This document shows, one piece after another, positions 56,986 to 64,000 of a DNA stretch of 64,000 bases. How positions within the stretch are numbered: position 1 is the first letter of the stretch; each line of letters starts with the position of its first letter. Position numbers and translations under genes: made by a program. Below the pieces are notes generated by a model. The model ran no database searches. It was not told where the DNA came from and saw nothing but the letters and a program-made list of their open reading frames with translations. The stretch is taken from contig JAOLXX010000013.1 of NCBI GenBank assembly GCA_028343155.1, positions 1-64,000 of the forward strand. Reading direction: 5' to 3'. The stretch is from Polaribacter sp. Its GTDB lineage: Bacteria; Bacteroidota; Bacteroidia; Flavobacteriales; Flavobacteriaceae.

Positions 56986-58230
56986 ATGAACAAACAACTA
57001 TTAGCGCTAACAATCGGTTTCCTATCAATTGCTACTTTTGCACAAAAAAATGAACTAAAAGCAGTAGAAAAAGCCATTAAAAAAGGGGCGTTTAAAGAAG
57101 CTAAAACAACCATAACAACACTTGAAGCTAACGAAGAGACAATTGAACCTAAATTAAAATCTAAGTATTATTATTTAAAGGGGGTAACTTATGAAAAATC
57201 GAATGTAGTAAAAGCAGCAGACGCTTACAACAAGTTATTTGACTATGAAAAAGAAACAGGTACTCAGAAATATTCAAAATTAGCGCAACCAAAGCTAAAT
57301 GAATTAATTAAACAAGTCTCTAGTCAGGCAATTGAGCAATATAATGCGAAGGAATTTAAACAAGCAACAAATAATTTTCATTTAACGTTTGTCTTGAGTC
57401 CTAGGGATACTACCTTTTTATACAATGCTGCCTTAAGTGCTTCTTTAGACAAGGATTATGTTACGGCTCTTAAGTATTATTCTCAATTAAGAACGCTTGG
57501 TTATACAGGAATTACTAAGACTTATTATGCAGTGAATAAAGCAACAGGAGAAGAAGAATTATTTCAAAGTAAAGATCTTAGAGATTTTTCTGTAAAAACA
57601 AAATCTCACGTAAAACCGACTGTCGTAGTTTCAGAATCGAAACAGGTGGAAATTATTAAAAATATTGGCTATATCTATATAAATCAAAAGAAGCCAGAAT
57701 TAGCGATTGCTGCTTTGGAAGAAGCAAGAAAGTCAAATCCAAAAGATATTAACCTCTTGTTAAACCAAGCTCAAATGTATATTGAGCTTAAAAGGATGGA
57801 CAAGTTTGCAAAATTGATGGAGGAAGCTGTAGCGTTGGATCCTACAAATTCTACTTTATTTTTTAATTTAGGCGTAGTGAATGCGAATGAAAACAAAGTT
57901 GAAGCTGCCAAAAATTACTATAAGAAAGCGATTGAATTAAAACCAGATTATTCAGATGCTTATATGAATTTAGCGATTGTTATTTTATCTGGAGAACAAG
58001 CGATTATTGATGAGATGAATAAAAATTTCTCTAATGCAAAAAAATATAACAAATTAGAAAAGGAGCAAAAAGCGTTGTATAATCAAGCGTTGCCTTATTT
58101 AATAAAAGGAGATGAATTGAATAGAACTCTTGAAACCGTCAGAATTTTAATGAATATTTATGACACACTAGAAATAACTGAAAAAGCTGACCCCCTAAGG
58201 GTTATTTACAAAGAATTAAGAGATCAATAA
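56986..58230 (+). CDS. Exported tetratricopeptide-repeat protein
   Basis: A 414-residue TPR protein with a Sec signal peptide (LLALTIGFLSIATFAQ, residues 4-19), predicted periplasmic or surface-exposed. TPR helices are visible throughout, for example IGYIYINQKKPELAIAALEE, LFFNLGVVNANENKVEAAKN and DAYMNLAIVILSGEQ. The repeats suggest protein binding, and the partner is unknown. It lies 28 bases after gyrA on the same strand and probably shares its transcript. It ends at a terminator shared with the next gene. Confidence 0.85.
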   Translation: MNKQLLALTIGFLSIATFAQKNELKAVEKAIKKGAFKEAKTTITTLEANEETIEPKLKSKYYYLKGVTYEKSNVVKAADAYNKLFDYEKETGTQKYSKLAQPKLNELIKQVSSQAIEQYNAKEFKQATNNFHLTFVLSPRDTTFLYNAALSASLDKDYVTALKYYSQLRTLGYTGITKTYYAVNKATGEEELFQSKDLRDFSVKTKSHVKPTVVVSESKQVEIIKNIGYIYINQKKPELAIAALEEARKSNPKDINLLLNQAQMYIELKRMDKFAKLMEEAVALDPTNSTLFFNLGVVNANENKVEAAKNYYKKAIELKPDYSDAYMNLAIVILSGEQAIIDEMNKNFSNAKKYNKLEKEQKALYNQALPYLIKGDELNRTLETVRILMNIYDTLEITEKADPLRVIYKELRDQ

Positions 58231-58253
58231 AAGTTATTCTCTCATTCAGCTTC

Positions 58254-58286
58254 AAAAAAACCAAGAATTTCTTCTTGGTTTTTTTT
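58254..58286. terminator. Bidirectional terminator between the TPR and NlpC/P60-like genes
   Basis: A 14-bp stem (58254-58267 with 58272-58285), loop TTTC, with flanking A- and T-runs between convergent genes. Confidence 0.9.
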
Positions 58287-59055
58287 ATATCATTTTTTTA
58301 ATAATCCTTAATTTATGCGTGTGTTTTTGTGTGTCAACATTATAAATACCACTATGATCTAAAGTATCTATTCTTACTTTACCATAACAATGTATGATAT
58401 TATAATCCTTTAAAATGATTCCTACATGAATGATTTCGCCTTCTTCATTGTCAAAAAAAGCCAAATCACCAGGTGCGCTTTCTTCAATAAAACTTAATAC
58501 TTTTCCATGAATTGCTTGCGCTTTAACTTCTCTAAACAACGCGTATCCACAAAGTTTATATACCATTTGAACAAAGCCAGAAGCATCCATGCCAAAAGGC
58601 GTTTTTCCACCCCATAAAAAAGGCGTATTCAAGTAGGTAAAAGCAGTTTGTGGAATTTCACTTTTCGCTTTTTTATCTGACAATACAGTACCTTCATAGA
58701 CATAGGATTCCGCATTGATTTCTAGTCTATTATTCTTGTAAAAAGGCAAATCAGCACCTAAAGGGATGGTTGTTAATTCATTGTTTTTATTGGTGATAAA
58801 ATCAATCATCTCGCCAGAAATGTATTTTTTTTCAGAGGTTAATTTTAAAAAAGAAGCCGCTGTAATAATGAGGTATTGCTTATTGTCGATATAGCCTTCA
58901 GAATTGTCATAAGAGAGGCGGATTTTACTCCATTCTTTTTCCGTTTCAAGAATTTCAAAAGTTTCCCCAAACAAAACCTGACTCATCATTTCTGATGTAT
59001 CATTTGCTATTGCTCTCAGGGGAGCCATACTTAAATTACAAATTCCGTATGCCAA
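58285..59055 (-). CDS. SH3 plus NlpC/P60 (C40) protein with altered catalytic cysteine
   Basis: NlpC/P60 enzymes cut peptidoglycan stem peptides. This 256-residue protein has an N-terminal SH3-like region (AIANDTSEMMSQVLFGETFEI) and a second SH3-like segment. The C40 domain starts FLWGGKTPFGMDASGFVQMV at about 148. The active-site Cys expected in the DCSGF motif is Ala158 (codon GCT), while the His in IIHVGI and the later IIHCYGKVRID are kept. It may therefore bind rather than cleave wall peptides. The start is TTG at 59055, as the upstream stop at 59061 allows no ATG. It is downstream of the thiolase gene. Confidence 0.85.
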   Translation of the reverse strand: MAYGICNLSMAPLRAIANDTSEMMSQVLFGETFEILETEKEWSKIRLSYDNSEGYIDNKQYLIITAASFLKLTSEKKYISGEMIDFITNKNNELTTIPLGADLPFYKNNRLEINAESYVYEGTVLSDKKAKSEIPQTAFTYLNTPFLWGGKTPFGMDASGFVQMVYKLCGYALFREVKAQAIHGKVLSFIEESAPGDLAFFDNEEGEIIHVGIILKDYNIIHCYGKVRIDTLDHSGIYNVDTQKHTHKLRIIKKMI

Positions 59056-59123
59056 TTTTTAAAGGTATTAGTTGTTGGTTTTATACTCGTTCTTGGTTTC
59101 TTATTTCGTTGCTTATTTTTTTG

Positions 59124-60302
59124 TTAAGAATTTCTTTCTAAAACCAAAGCACTTGCACCACCGCCACCATTACAAATAGCAGCTGCACCAATATTAGCAT
59201 TATTCTGTTTTAAAACCGAAGTCAATGCAATCACAATTCTTGCACCAGAAACTCCTAGAGGATGCCCTAAAGAAACCGCGCCACCATTCATATTTACTTT
59301 GTCATCCGAAATTCCTAAAAGCTTCATATTTGCCAAACCTACCACAGAAAAGGCTTCATTCAATTCAAAATAATCAACTTCATCCATTGTTATGTTTGCT
59401 TTTGCCAAGGCCTTTGGCAATGCTTTTGCTGGTGCCGTCGTAAACCATTTTGGTTCTTGAGCAGCATCCGCAAAACTTCTTATTTTAGCAATCGGAGTCA
59501 GGTGCAATTCTTTTGCTTTTTCAGCAGACATTAAAACGAGAGCAGCACCCCCATCATTTATAGTTGATGCATTTGCAGCTGTTACCGTTCCGTCTTTTGA
59601 AAAGGCAGGGCGTAAAACAGGAATCTTGTCCATTTTTATATTTTTATATTCCTCGTCTTCAGAAAAAATAATCGGTGCTCCACGTCTTTGAGGAATGGTT
59701 ACTGGTACAATTTCATCTGTATATTTTCCAGCACCCCAAGCACTTGCAGAACGTTTGTAAGACTGAATGGCATACGCATCTTGCTCAGCTCTAGAAAAAC
59801 CATGTTTAGTTGCACAAGCATCTGCATAAACACCCATGGAAATATGTTCATAAGCATCGACTAAACCATCTTTTTGTAAACCATCTTCTAGGGTGATTGG
59901 ACCAAATTTAGCGCCATTTCTGGCTTGTTGATAATGAGGAATAGAACTCATGTTTTCCATGCCTCCAGCAACCACAATGTCTGCATCTCCAAGAGCAATT
60001 GTTTGCGCTGCCAGCATGATCGATTTCATACCAGAAGCACAAACTTTATTGACAGTAGTACAAGGAACGGTGTTGGGAATTCCGGCTAAGAGCGCCGCTT
60101 GTCTTGCAGGTGCCTGACCTAGGCCTGCAGAAACGACATTTCCCATAAAAACTTCTTGTATTAAATGGGGGTCTAAGTTTATTTTTTCTAAAGCACCTTT
60201 GATGGCAATTGCTCCTAATTTTGGTGCAGAAATAGTAGACAAACTCCCCATGAAACTTCCAATAGGGGTTCTCGCTACAGCGACAATTACGACTTCTTTC
60301 AT
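59124..60302 (-). CDS. Acetyl-CoA C-acetyltransferase (thiolase)
   Basis: Thiolase family, joining or cleaving acyl-CoA with acetyl-CoA. The 392-residue protein has the nucleophile Cys88 in VNKVCASGMKSIMLA, NEAFSVVGLAN, GHPLGVSGARI with the catalytic His, and CNGGGGASALVLER with the second Cys. Length and motifs match the biosynthetic/AtoB type (acetoacetyl-CoA thiolase), but a beta-oxidation role cannot be excluded. No other fatty-acid genes are adjacent. It starts at ATG 60302. Confidence 0.94.
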   Translation of the reverse strand: MKEVVIVAVARTPIGSFMGSLSTISAPKLGAIAIKGALEKINLDPHLIQEVFMGNVVSAGLGQAPARQAALLAGIPNTVPCTTVNKVCASGMKSIMLAAQTIALGDADIVVAGGMENMSSIPHYQQARNGAKFGPITLEDGLQKDGLVDAYEHISMGVYADACATKHGFSRAEQDAYAIQSYKRSASAWGAGKYTDEIVPVTIPQRRGAPIIFSEDEEYKNIKMDKIPVLRPAFSKDGTVTAANASTINDGGAALVLMSAEKAKELHLTPIAKIRSFADAAQEPKWFTTAPAKALPKALAKANITMDEVDYFELNEAFSVVGLANMKLLGISDDKVNMNGGAVSLGHPLGVSGARIVIALTSVLKQNNANIGAAAICNGGGGASALVLERNS

Positions 60303-60438
60303 ACGTTTTTAGCGTTTACTTTGTTTTAGGTTGCTCGTGCTAAATTAACTATTTTTAATCAATTTTAGTTTTATTATTCATCTTGAATTTTTGACCTTAA
60401 ATATTTTATGGTAAGTTTGTACTAATAAGATAGAATGT

Positions 60439-62502
60439 ATGAATAACATCGTTAATAAATTGTACCAAAATAACACCATTATCTATAAAGTTATTTTGTT
60501 TTTAGTTGCCACAACTGCAATTGTTTATTTGTTTCCAAAAGGAGGCCAGTTTAAATACGATTTTAGCAATGGTCAGCTTTGGAAATATGATAATTTATAT
60601 GCTCCGTTTGATTTTGCGATTCAGAAAACAACACAAGAAATTGCTATAGAGAAAAAAGAAGTTACGCTCAATTCTAAACTCTATTTTTTACAAGATTTTG
60701 ATGTAGAAAAAACCGTAAATTCCAATTACAAGAGAAGAATTTCTCTGATCAAAGAATCAGACTCTTTAAGTATAGAAGAGGTGATGCGTTTGTCCGAAAT
60801 TGGTCAAAAAATAATTGATACTATTTATAAAAAAGGTTTTTTAGAATTAGTAAGTCAGCAAAAGCTTTCCAATAAAAACGATATCGTTGCGCTTAGAAAA
60901 GGAAATGAAGTAGCGGATGTTATTTTTAAAAATTTATTAACTTCTAAAGAAGTTTTAAAATTAATTAGAAATAATTTAGAACAAGAAGCTGCTTATTACG
61001 GTAAAATAAAAATGCTAAATTTATTGTCTGAAATTATTAAACCTAACATTTCTTTTGATGCAGTCTATTCTAAAAAGGTTGTTGAAAACCAACTAAAAAA
61101 CATTTCTTATACGAAAGGAAAAGTCACTTTGGGAAAGTTAATTATATTAAAAGGAGATATTGTTGAAGGTAAAAAATTAGCCATCTTAAGTTCTTTGAAA
61201 AGTGAATCTGAATCTCAAGTTTGGACCGAATCAAATTATAACTGGATTATCTTAGGGTATACTATTTTAGTGTCTTTGGCTTTATTGATGCTGTTGTTGT
61301 TTTTAAGAAAATATCGATTAGAAATTTACGAGAACAACAACAAAGTTTCCTTTATATTTTTCAATGTTTTTTCAATGATTTTCATTCAAACATTGGTGGT
61401 AAAATATAATTCAGATTTTTTGTATGTGGTTCCTTTAAGTGTGCTTCCAATTGTTTTAAAAGCCTTTTTTGATGCACGTTTAGGTTTGTTTACCCATGTG
61501 CTTACGGTATTGCTGTTAGGATATATTGTGCCTGATAGTTTTGAGTTTATTTATCTGCATATTATTGCTGGTATTGTAACGATACTTACTGTTTCAGAAT
61601 TATATAAAAGAGCAAACCTTTTTATATCAGTAGCACAAATAACCCTTATTTATATGGTCACGTATTTTGCGTTTTCAATTATAAAGGAAGGAAATGCTTC
61701 TCAGATAAATTGGACTTATTTCATGCTCTTTGCTGCCAACGGTTTGTTGTCTTTTCTATCCATCATATTAATCTATATGTATGAAAAGGTTTTTGGTTTG
61801 GTTTCAGATGTTACCTTGTTAGAACTTTCCAATACGAATACAAAGCTCTTGAGAATGTTAAATGAAAAAGCTCCAGGTACGTTTCAGCATTCAATGCAAG
61901 TAGCCAATTTAGCAGAATCGGCGGCCAATGAGATAGGTGCCAATTCGATGTTGGTTAGAGTAGGCGCTTTGTATCACGATATTGGAAAAATGTTGAACCC
62001 GATGTATTTTACAGAAAACCAATCTACAGGGGTCAATCCTCACAATGATTTATCGCCAAGAGACAGTTCTAAAATAATAACTGAGCATGTTATCAAAGGA
62101 ATAGAATTGGCTAAAAAGCACAAGTTACCAGATCGAGTAATCGATTTTATACGCACACATCACGGAACTAGTTTGACCTACTATTTTTATATGAAAGAGC
62201 AAGAATTAAATCCGGAAACAACTATCGATATTACAAAATTTCAGTATCAAGGTCCCATTCCGTTTTCAAAAGAGACTGCAATTTTAATGATGTGTGATGC
62301 AGCAGAAGCGGCTTCAAAAAGTTTGACAATGCCAACTTCCCAATCAATTAGTGATTTAATTGATAAAATTATTAACAAACAAATGGCTGATAACCAGTTT
62401 TTAAATTCAGATATTACCTTTAGAGAGATTGAAATTATTAAAAAAGTCATTAAGAAAAAATTGATGAATATTTATCACTTACGAATTGAATATCCAGCGT
62501 AA
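60439..62502 (+). CDS. 7TM-HD (PgpH-like) membrane phosphohydrolase
   Basis: A 687-residue membrane protein with one N-terminal helix (about 16-33) and an extracytoplasmic 7TM-HD region (about 45-265). Seven hydrophobic helices follow (about 275-455), then a cytosolic HD domain. The HD motifs are GTFQHSMQVANLAE (about 481) and LYHDIGKMLNP (about 511), with HVIKGIELAKKH and RTHHGTSLTYYF downstream. In Listeria, PgpH hydrolyses c-di-AMP (family knowledge). That substrate is plausible here but unproven. It starts at ATG 60439. Confidence 0.9.
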   Translation: MNNIVNKLYQNNTIIYKVILFLVATTAIVYLFPKGGQFKYDFSNGQLWKYDNLYAPFDFAIQKTTQEIAIEKKEVTLNSKLYFLQDFDVEKTVNSNYKRRISLIKESDSLSIEEVMRLSEIGQKIIDTIYKKGFLELVSQQKLSNKNDIVALRKGNEVADVIFKNLLTSKEVLKLIRNNLEQEAAYYGKIKMLNLLSEIIKPNISFDAVYSKKVVENQLKNISYTKGKVTLGKLIILKGDIVEGKKLAILSSLKSESESQVWTESNYNWIILGYTILVSLALLMLLLFLRKYRLEIYENNNKVSFIFFNVFSMIFIQTLVVKYNSDFLYVVPLSVLPIVLKAFFDARLGLFTHVLTVLLLGYIVPDSFEFIYLHIIAGIVTILTVSELYKRANLFISVAQITLIYMVTYFAFSIIKEGNASQINWTYFMLFAANGLLSFLSIILIYMYEKVFGLVSDVTLLELSNTNTKLLRMLNEKAPGTFQHSMQVANLAESAANEIGANSMLVRVGALYHDIGKMLNPMYFTENQSTGVNPHNDLSPRDSSKIITEHVIKGIELAKKHKLPDRVIDFIRTHHGTSLTYYFYMKEQELNPETTIDITKFQYQGPIPFSKETAILMMCDAAEAASKSLTMPTSQSISDLIDKIINKQMADNQFLNSDITFREIEIIKKVIKKKLMNIYHLRIEYPA

Positions 62503-62531
62503 AAAAAAAGTGTAAAAAACTCAAAAAACAT

Positions 62532-62563
62532 CTTGTTATATTGTTTTTGTAATCTTACATTTG
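62532..62563 (+). promoter_or_regulatory. Promoter of the tRNA cluster, cTTG-N20-TACATTTG
   Basis: A -33 TTG (62533-62535), 20 bases, and a -7 TACATTTG (62556-62563), about 43 bases before tRNA-Ser. It probably serves all three tRNAs. Confidence 0.6.
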
Positions 62564-62605
62564 CACTCGTAATTTTTCCTTCAAGCTTTTAGTTTGAAGT
62601 CGAAA

Positions 62606-62687
62606 GGAGAGATGGCAGAGTGGTAATGCAGCAGATTGCTAATCTGTCGACCTTAGGGTCGCCAGGGTTCGAGTCCCTGTCTCTCCG
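62606..62687 (+). tRNA. tRNA-Ser (anticodon GCT)
   Basis: An acceptor stem GGAGAGA/TCTCTCC, the anticodon loop TTGCTAA with GCT at 62638-62640, a long variable arm as expected for serine, and T-loop TTCGAGT. CCA is not encoded. It reads AGC and AGT codons. Confidence 0.96.
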
Positions 62688-62703
62688 CTAAGAAAATTAC
62701 ATT

Positions 62704-62778
62704 CGGGGTGTAGCGTAGCCCGGTCATCGCGCCTCGTTTGGGACGAGGAGGTCGCAGGTTCGAATCCTGCCACCCCGA
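62704..62778 (+). tRNA. tRNA-Pro (anticodon TGG)
   Basis: An acceptor stem CGGGGTG/CACCCCG, anticodon stem CCTCG/CGAGG with loop TTTGGGA (anticodon 62739-62741), and T-loop TTCGAAT. CCA is not encoded. Confidence 0.96.
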
Positions 62779-62808
62779 CACAGTTGTACGTAGCAACTTT
62801 AAAACTAC

Positions 62809-62882
62809 GGGCTCTTAGCTCAGCTGGATAGAGCACCTCCCTTCTAAGGAGGCGGTCGAAGGTTCGAATCCTTCAGGGCTCA
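62809..62882 (+). tRNA. tRNA-Arg (anticodon TCT)
   Basis: An acceptor stem GGGCTCT/AGGGCTC (two wobble pairs), anticodon stem CCTCC/GGAGG with loop CTTCTAA (anticodon 62843-62845), and T-loop TTCGAAT. CCA is not encoded. The recombinase reading frame covers nearly all of it on the other strand. Confidence 0.96.
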
Positions 62883-64000
62883 CTCTAACGGAGAATTGAT
62901 TCATTTGAATTGATTTTCCGTTTTTTGTTTTTAATATTTCCCTTTGTATCATTGGCATAACAGAGAATAGTGAATTTGTTTTTAAGGTTCGAACTACGTC
63001 GTTTTGCTTGTCATAACCTATTCCGGATGGAAATACCAAACTCTGAATCTTCTTTTTCTGTTTCAAATCTCCTAAAGTCCAGATATCACTGATGTTTGTG
63101 GCTAATTTTAAAGCTACATCGATGGCTTTTGTAAGGTTCGAACTCGAAATAGCCGATTGGCTTAAAGTTGTGGAAATTTGTTTTTGGTTTGCTGTGTATT
63201 TCGATTTAAATTTCTGATAGATTTCTGTGTCTATCTCTCCTACTGCAAACCGTTCCTCTATTGCATCTATTTTTTCATTGACTTCTTTTAATTGTTTTTT
63301 CAATTGTGCTTCTTCTGTTCTCAATTCTTTTGTAAGATTGTCATAAGTGTACAACATCACTTCTTTAATTGTATCATTGTATTTTGGGTCTACTTGAAAA
63401 CCATCCAACATTTTTGAAAAATCTTGATGAATTTTATTAGCAGATTTATTACAACCACAACCTTTGGTTCTGCATTTATAGTAATGTAAATTTTTCTTTT
63501 TAACCAAATAACCTGTCAAAGGCTTTTTACAAGTCTCACAATAAATAAATTGTTTTAAAGGGAGATTAATATTGTCGGTTTTATGAGTTTTAGGGTGTGC
63601 CGATTCTTCAGAATTTATCTTTAAAAAATCTTCTTTAGAAACCAAAGGCTTGTGATTTCCTAAAATAACTTCACCAGGAAGCATTTTTGTTATCAAAATA
63701 CCGCAGTAAAAAGGGTTTTTAAAGAGTTCTCCTAAGCGTCTTTCATTTATTTTTACACCTAATAACTGAAGCTTATTTACAATTTCTACATTCGAATATT
63801 TTTTTTCTACCTTCCATTTAAACGCTTTTTTTAGTTGTTCTCCTGTTTGATTGATGGCAATGTCCCATTCTACTGCTTTGTGGTATTTTTTATTATTGAC
63901 ATATCCTAAAGGAGGAGCCCAAAGCCAGTAGCCTTTTCTTACTAAATCGCTCATAGCAGTAATGGTTTTATCTTTTCGCAGTTCATTATCAAACTGACTA
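62815..64000 (-). CDS. Large serine recombinase (5' part beyond window)
   Basis: A site-specific recombinase of the large serine type, probably the integrase of a mobile element. Visible parts are the recombinase domain (GYWLWAPPLGYVNNKKYHKA through NPFYCGILITKM), a zinc ribbon (YCETCKKPLTGY with CRTKGCGC), and a coiled coil (ELRTEEAQLKKQLKEVNEKI). The frame stays open through the window edge, reading SQFDNELRKDKTITAMSDLV, so the ATG at 63954 is internal and the resolvase catalytic domain lies outside. The last 20-odd codons (EGFEPSTASLEGRC...) are antisense tRNA-Arg, and the stop lies inside that tRNA. Confidence 0.88.
   Translation of the reverse strand, partial: SQFDNELRKDKTITAMSDLVRKGYWLWAPPLGYVNNKKYHKAVEWDIAINQTGEQLKKAFKWKVEKKYSNVEIVNKLQLLGVKINERRLGELFKNPFYCGILITKMLPGEVILGNHKPLVSKEDFLKINSEESAHPKTHKTDNINLPLKQFIYCETCKKPLTGYLVKKKNLHYYKCRTKGCGCNKSANKIHQDFSKMLDGFQVDPKYNDTIKEVMLYTYDNLTKELRTEEAQLKKQLKEVNEKIDAIEERFAVGEIDTEIYQKFKSKYTANQKQISTTLSQSAISSSNLTKAIDVALKLATNISDIWTLGDLKQKKKIQSLVFPSGIGYDKQNDVVRTLKTNSLFSVMPMIQREILKTKNGKSIQMNQFSVRVSPEGFEPSTASLEGRCSIQLS
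62861..62882 (+). other. Putative attachment-site core at the tRNA-Arg 3' end
   Basis: The T-arm to discriminator segment of tRNA-Arg directly abuts a recombinase gene, the usual arrangement of an integrated element's left end. The repeat that would mark the right end lies outside the window, so the core length is an estimate. Confidence 0.35.
62887..62926 (+). terminator. Terminator of the tRNA cluster
   Basis: A 15-bp stem (62887-62901 with 62908-62922, a few G-U pairs), loop CATTTG, then a T-run. It lies 4 bases after tRNA-Arg, inside the recombinase C-terminal codons. Confidence 0.8.

Noticed and set aside
62639-62836. 65-codon minus-strand ORF across the tRNA cluster
   Set aside because: It is the antisense reading of the tRNAs. 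GFEPATSSSQTRRDD-type strings are the well-known false translation of tRNA genes.

Overview
This AT-rich window reads as chromosomal DNA of a marine-type member of the Flavobacteriaceae (Bacteroidota). The evidence is the Bacteroidota promoter pattern (TTTG, 19-21 bases, TAnnTTTG) in front of several genes, the scarcity of Shine-Dalgarno sites, flavobacterial versions of LptD, YidC and CarB, bacillithiol synthesis (BshC) and menaquinone genes. The genus (Polaribacter- or Tenacibaculum-like) is an inference from overall feel, not a measured result.

Layout: 0-1.5 kb, gapA and ridA, convergent on a shared terminator. 1.5-8.7 kb, envelope genes (lptD, divergent amiC, an MCE/MlaD protein) followed by a pair of iron-sulfur proteins resembling HdrC/HdrB. 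8.7-13.4 kb, menaquinone genes menA, menC and menE interleaved with an SRPBCC protein and a CPBP protease. 13.4-18.2 kb, a minus-strand run: Ppx/GppA, SixA-like phosphatase, pdxH, an HI0933-type flavoprotein and a sodium/solute symporter. 18.4-20.1 kb, recR, a small lipoprotein and HemJ. 20.1-30.3 kb, an almost complete C5-type heme pathway: hemJ and hemH on the minus strand, then an AraC regulator divergent from hemA, hemCD (fusion), hemB, hemL, hemE and hemF. 30.4-40.8 kb, a 2-oxoacid dehydrogenase E2, rimO, bshC, rlmF, a decayed membrane-protein gene, lpdA, argS and a cysteine-cluster protein. 41-51.5 kb, a LolC/E-like permease head-to-head with a NamZ-type lipoprotein, then yidC, pyrG, rpmH, carB and an 800-base gene-free stretch. 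51.5-62.5 kb, clpC, gyrA, a TPR protein, an NlpC/P60-like protein, a thiolase and a 7TM-HD phosphohydrolase. 62.6-64 kb, tRNA-Ser, tRNA-Pro and tRNA-Arg, the last overlapped antisense by a serine recombinase that runs off the window.

Working together: hemA to hemF plus hemJ and hemH take glutamyl-tRNA to protoheme. MenA, MenC and MenE supply the quinone that a respiratory chain would share. LptD, AmiC, the MCE protein, YidC, the LolC/E-like permease and NamZ serve envelope construction and wall turnover. E2 and LpdA are two of the three parts of an oxoacid dehydrogenase.

I did not find a clearly new multi-gene system. The strongest leads are the recombinase/tRNA-Arg boundary of a probable integrated element that continues to the right, an NlpC/P60 protein whose catalytic Cys is Ala, a 21-bp direct repeat in the gene-free region before clpC, a membrane-protein gene with two apparent lesions, and two unusually compact divergent promoter regions.
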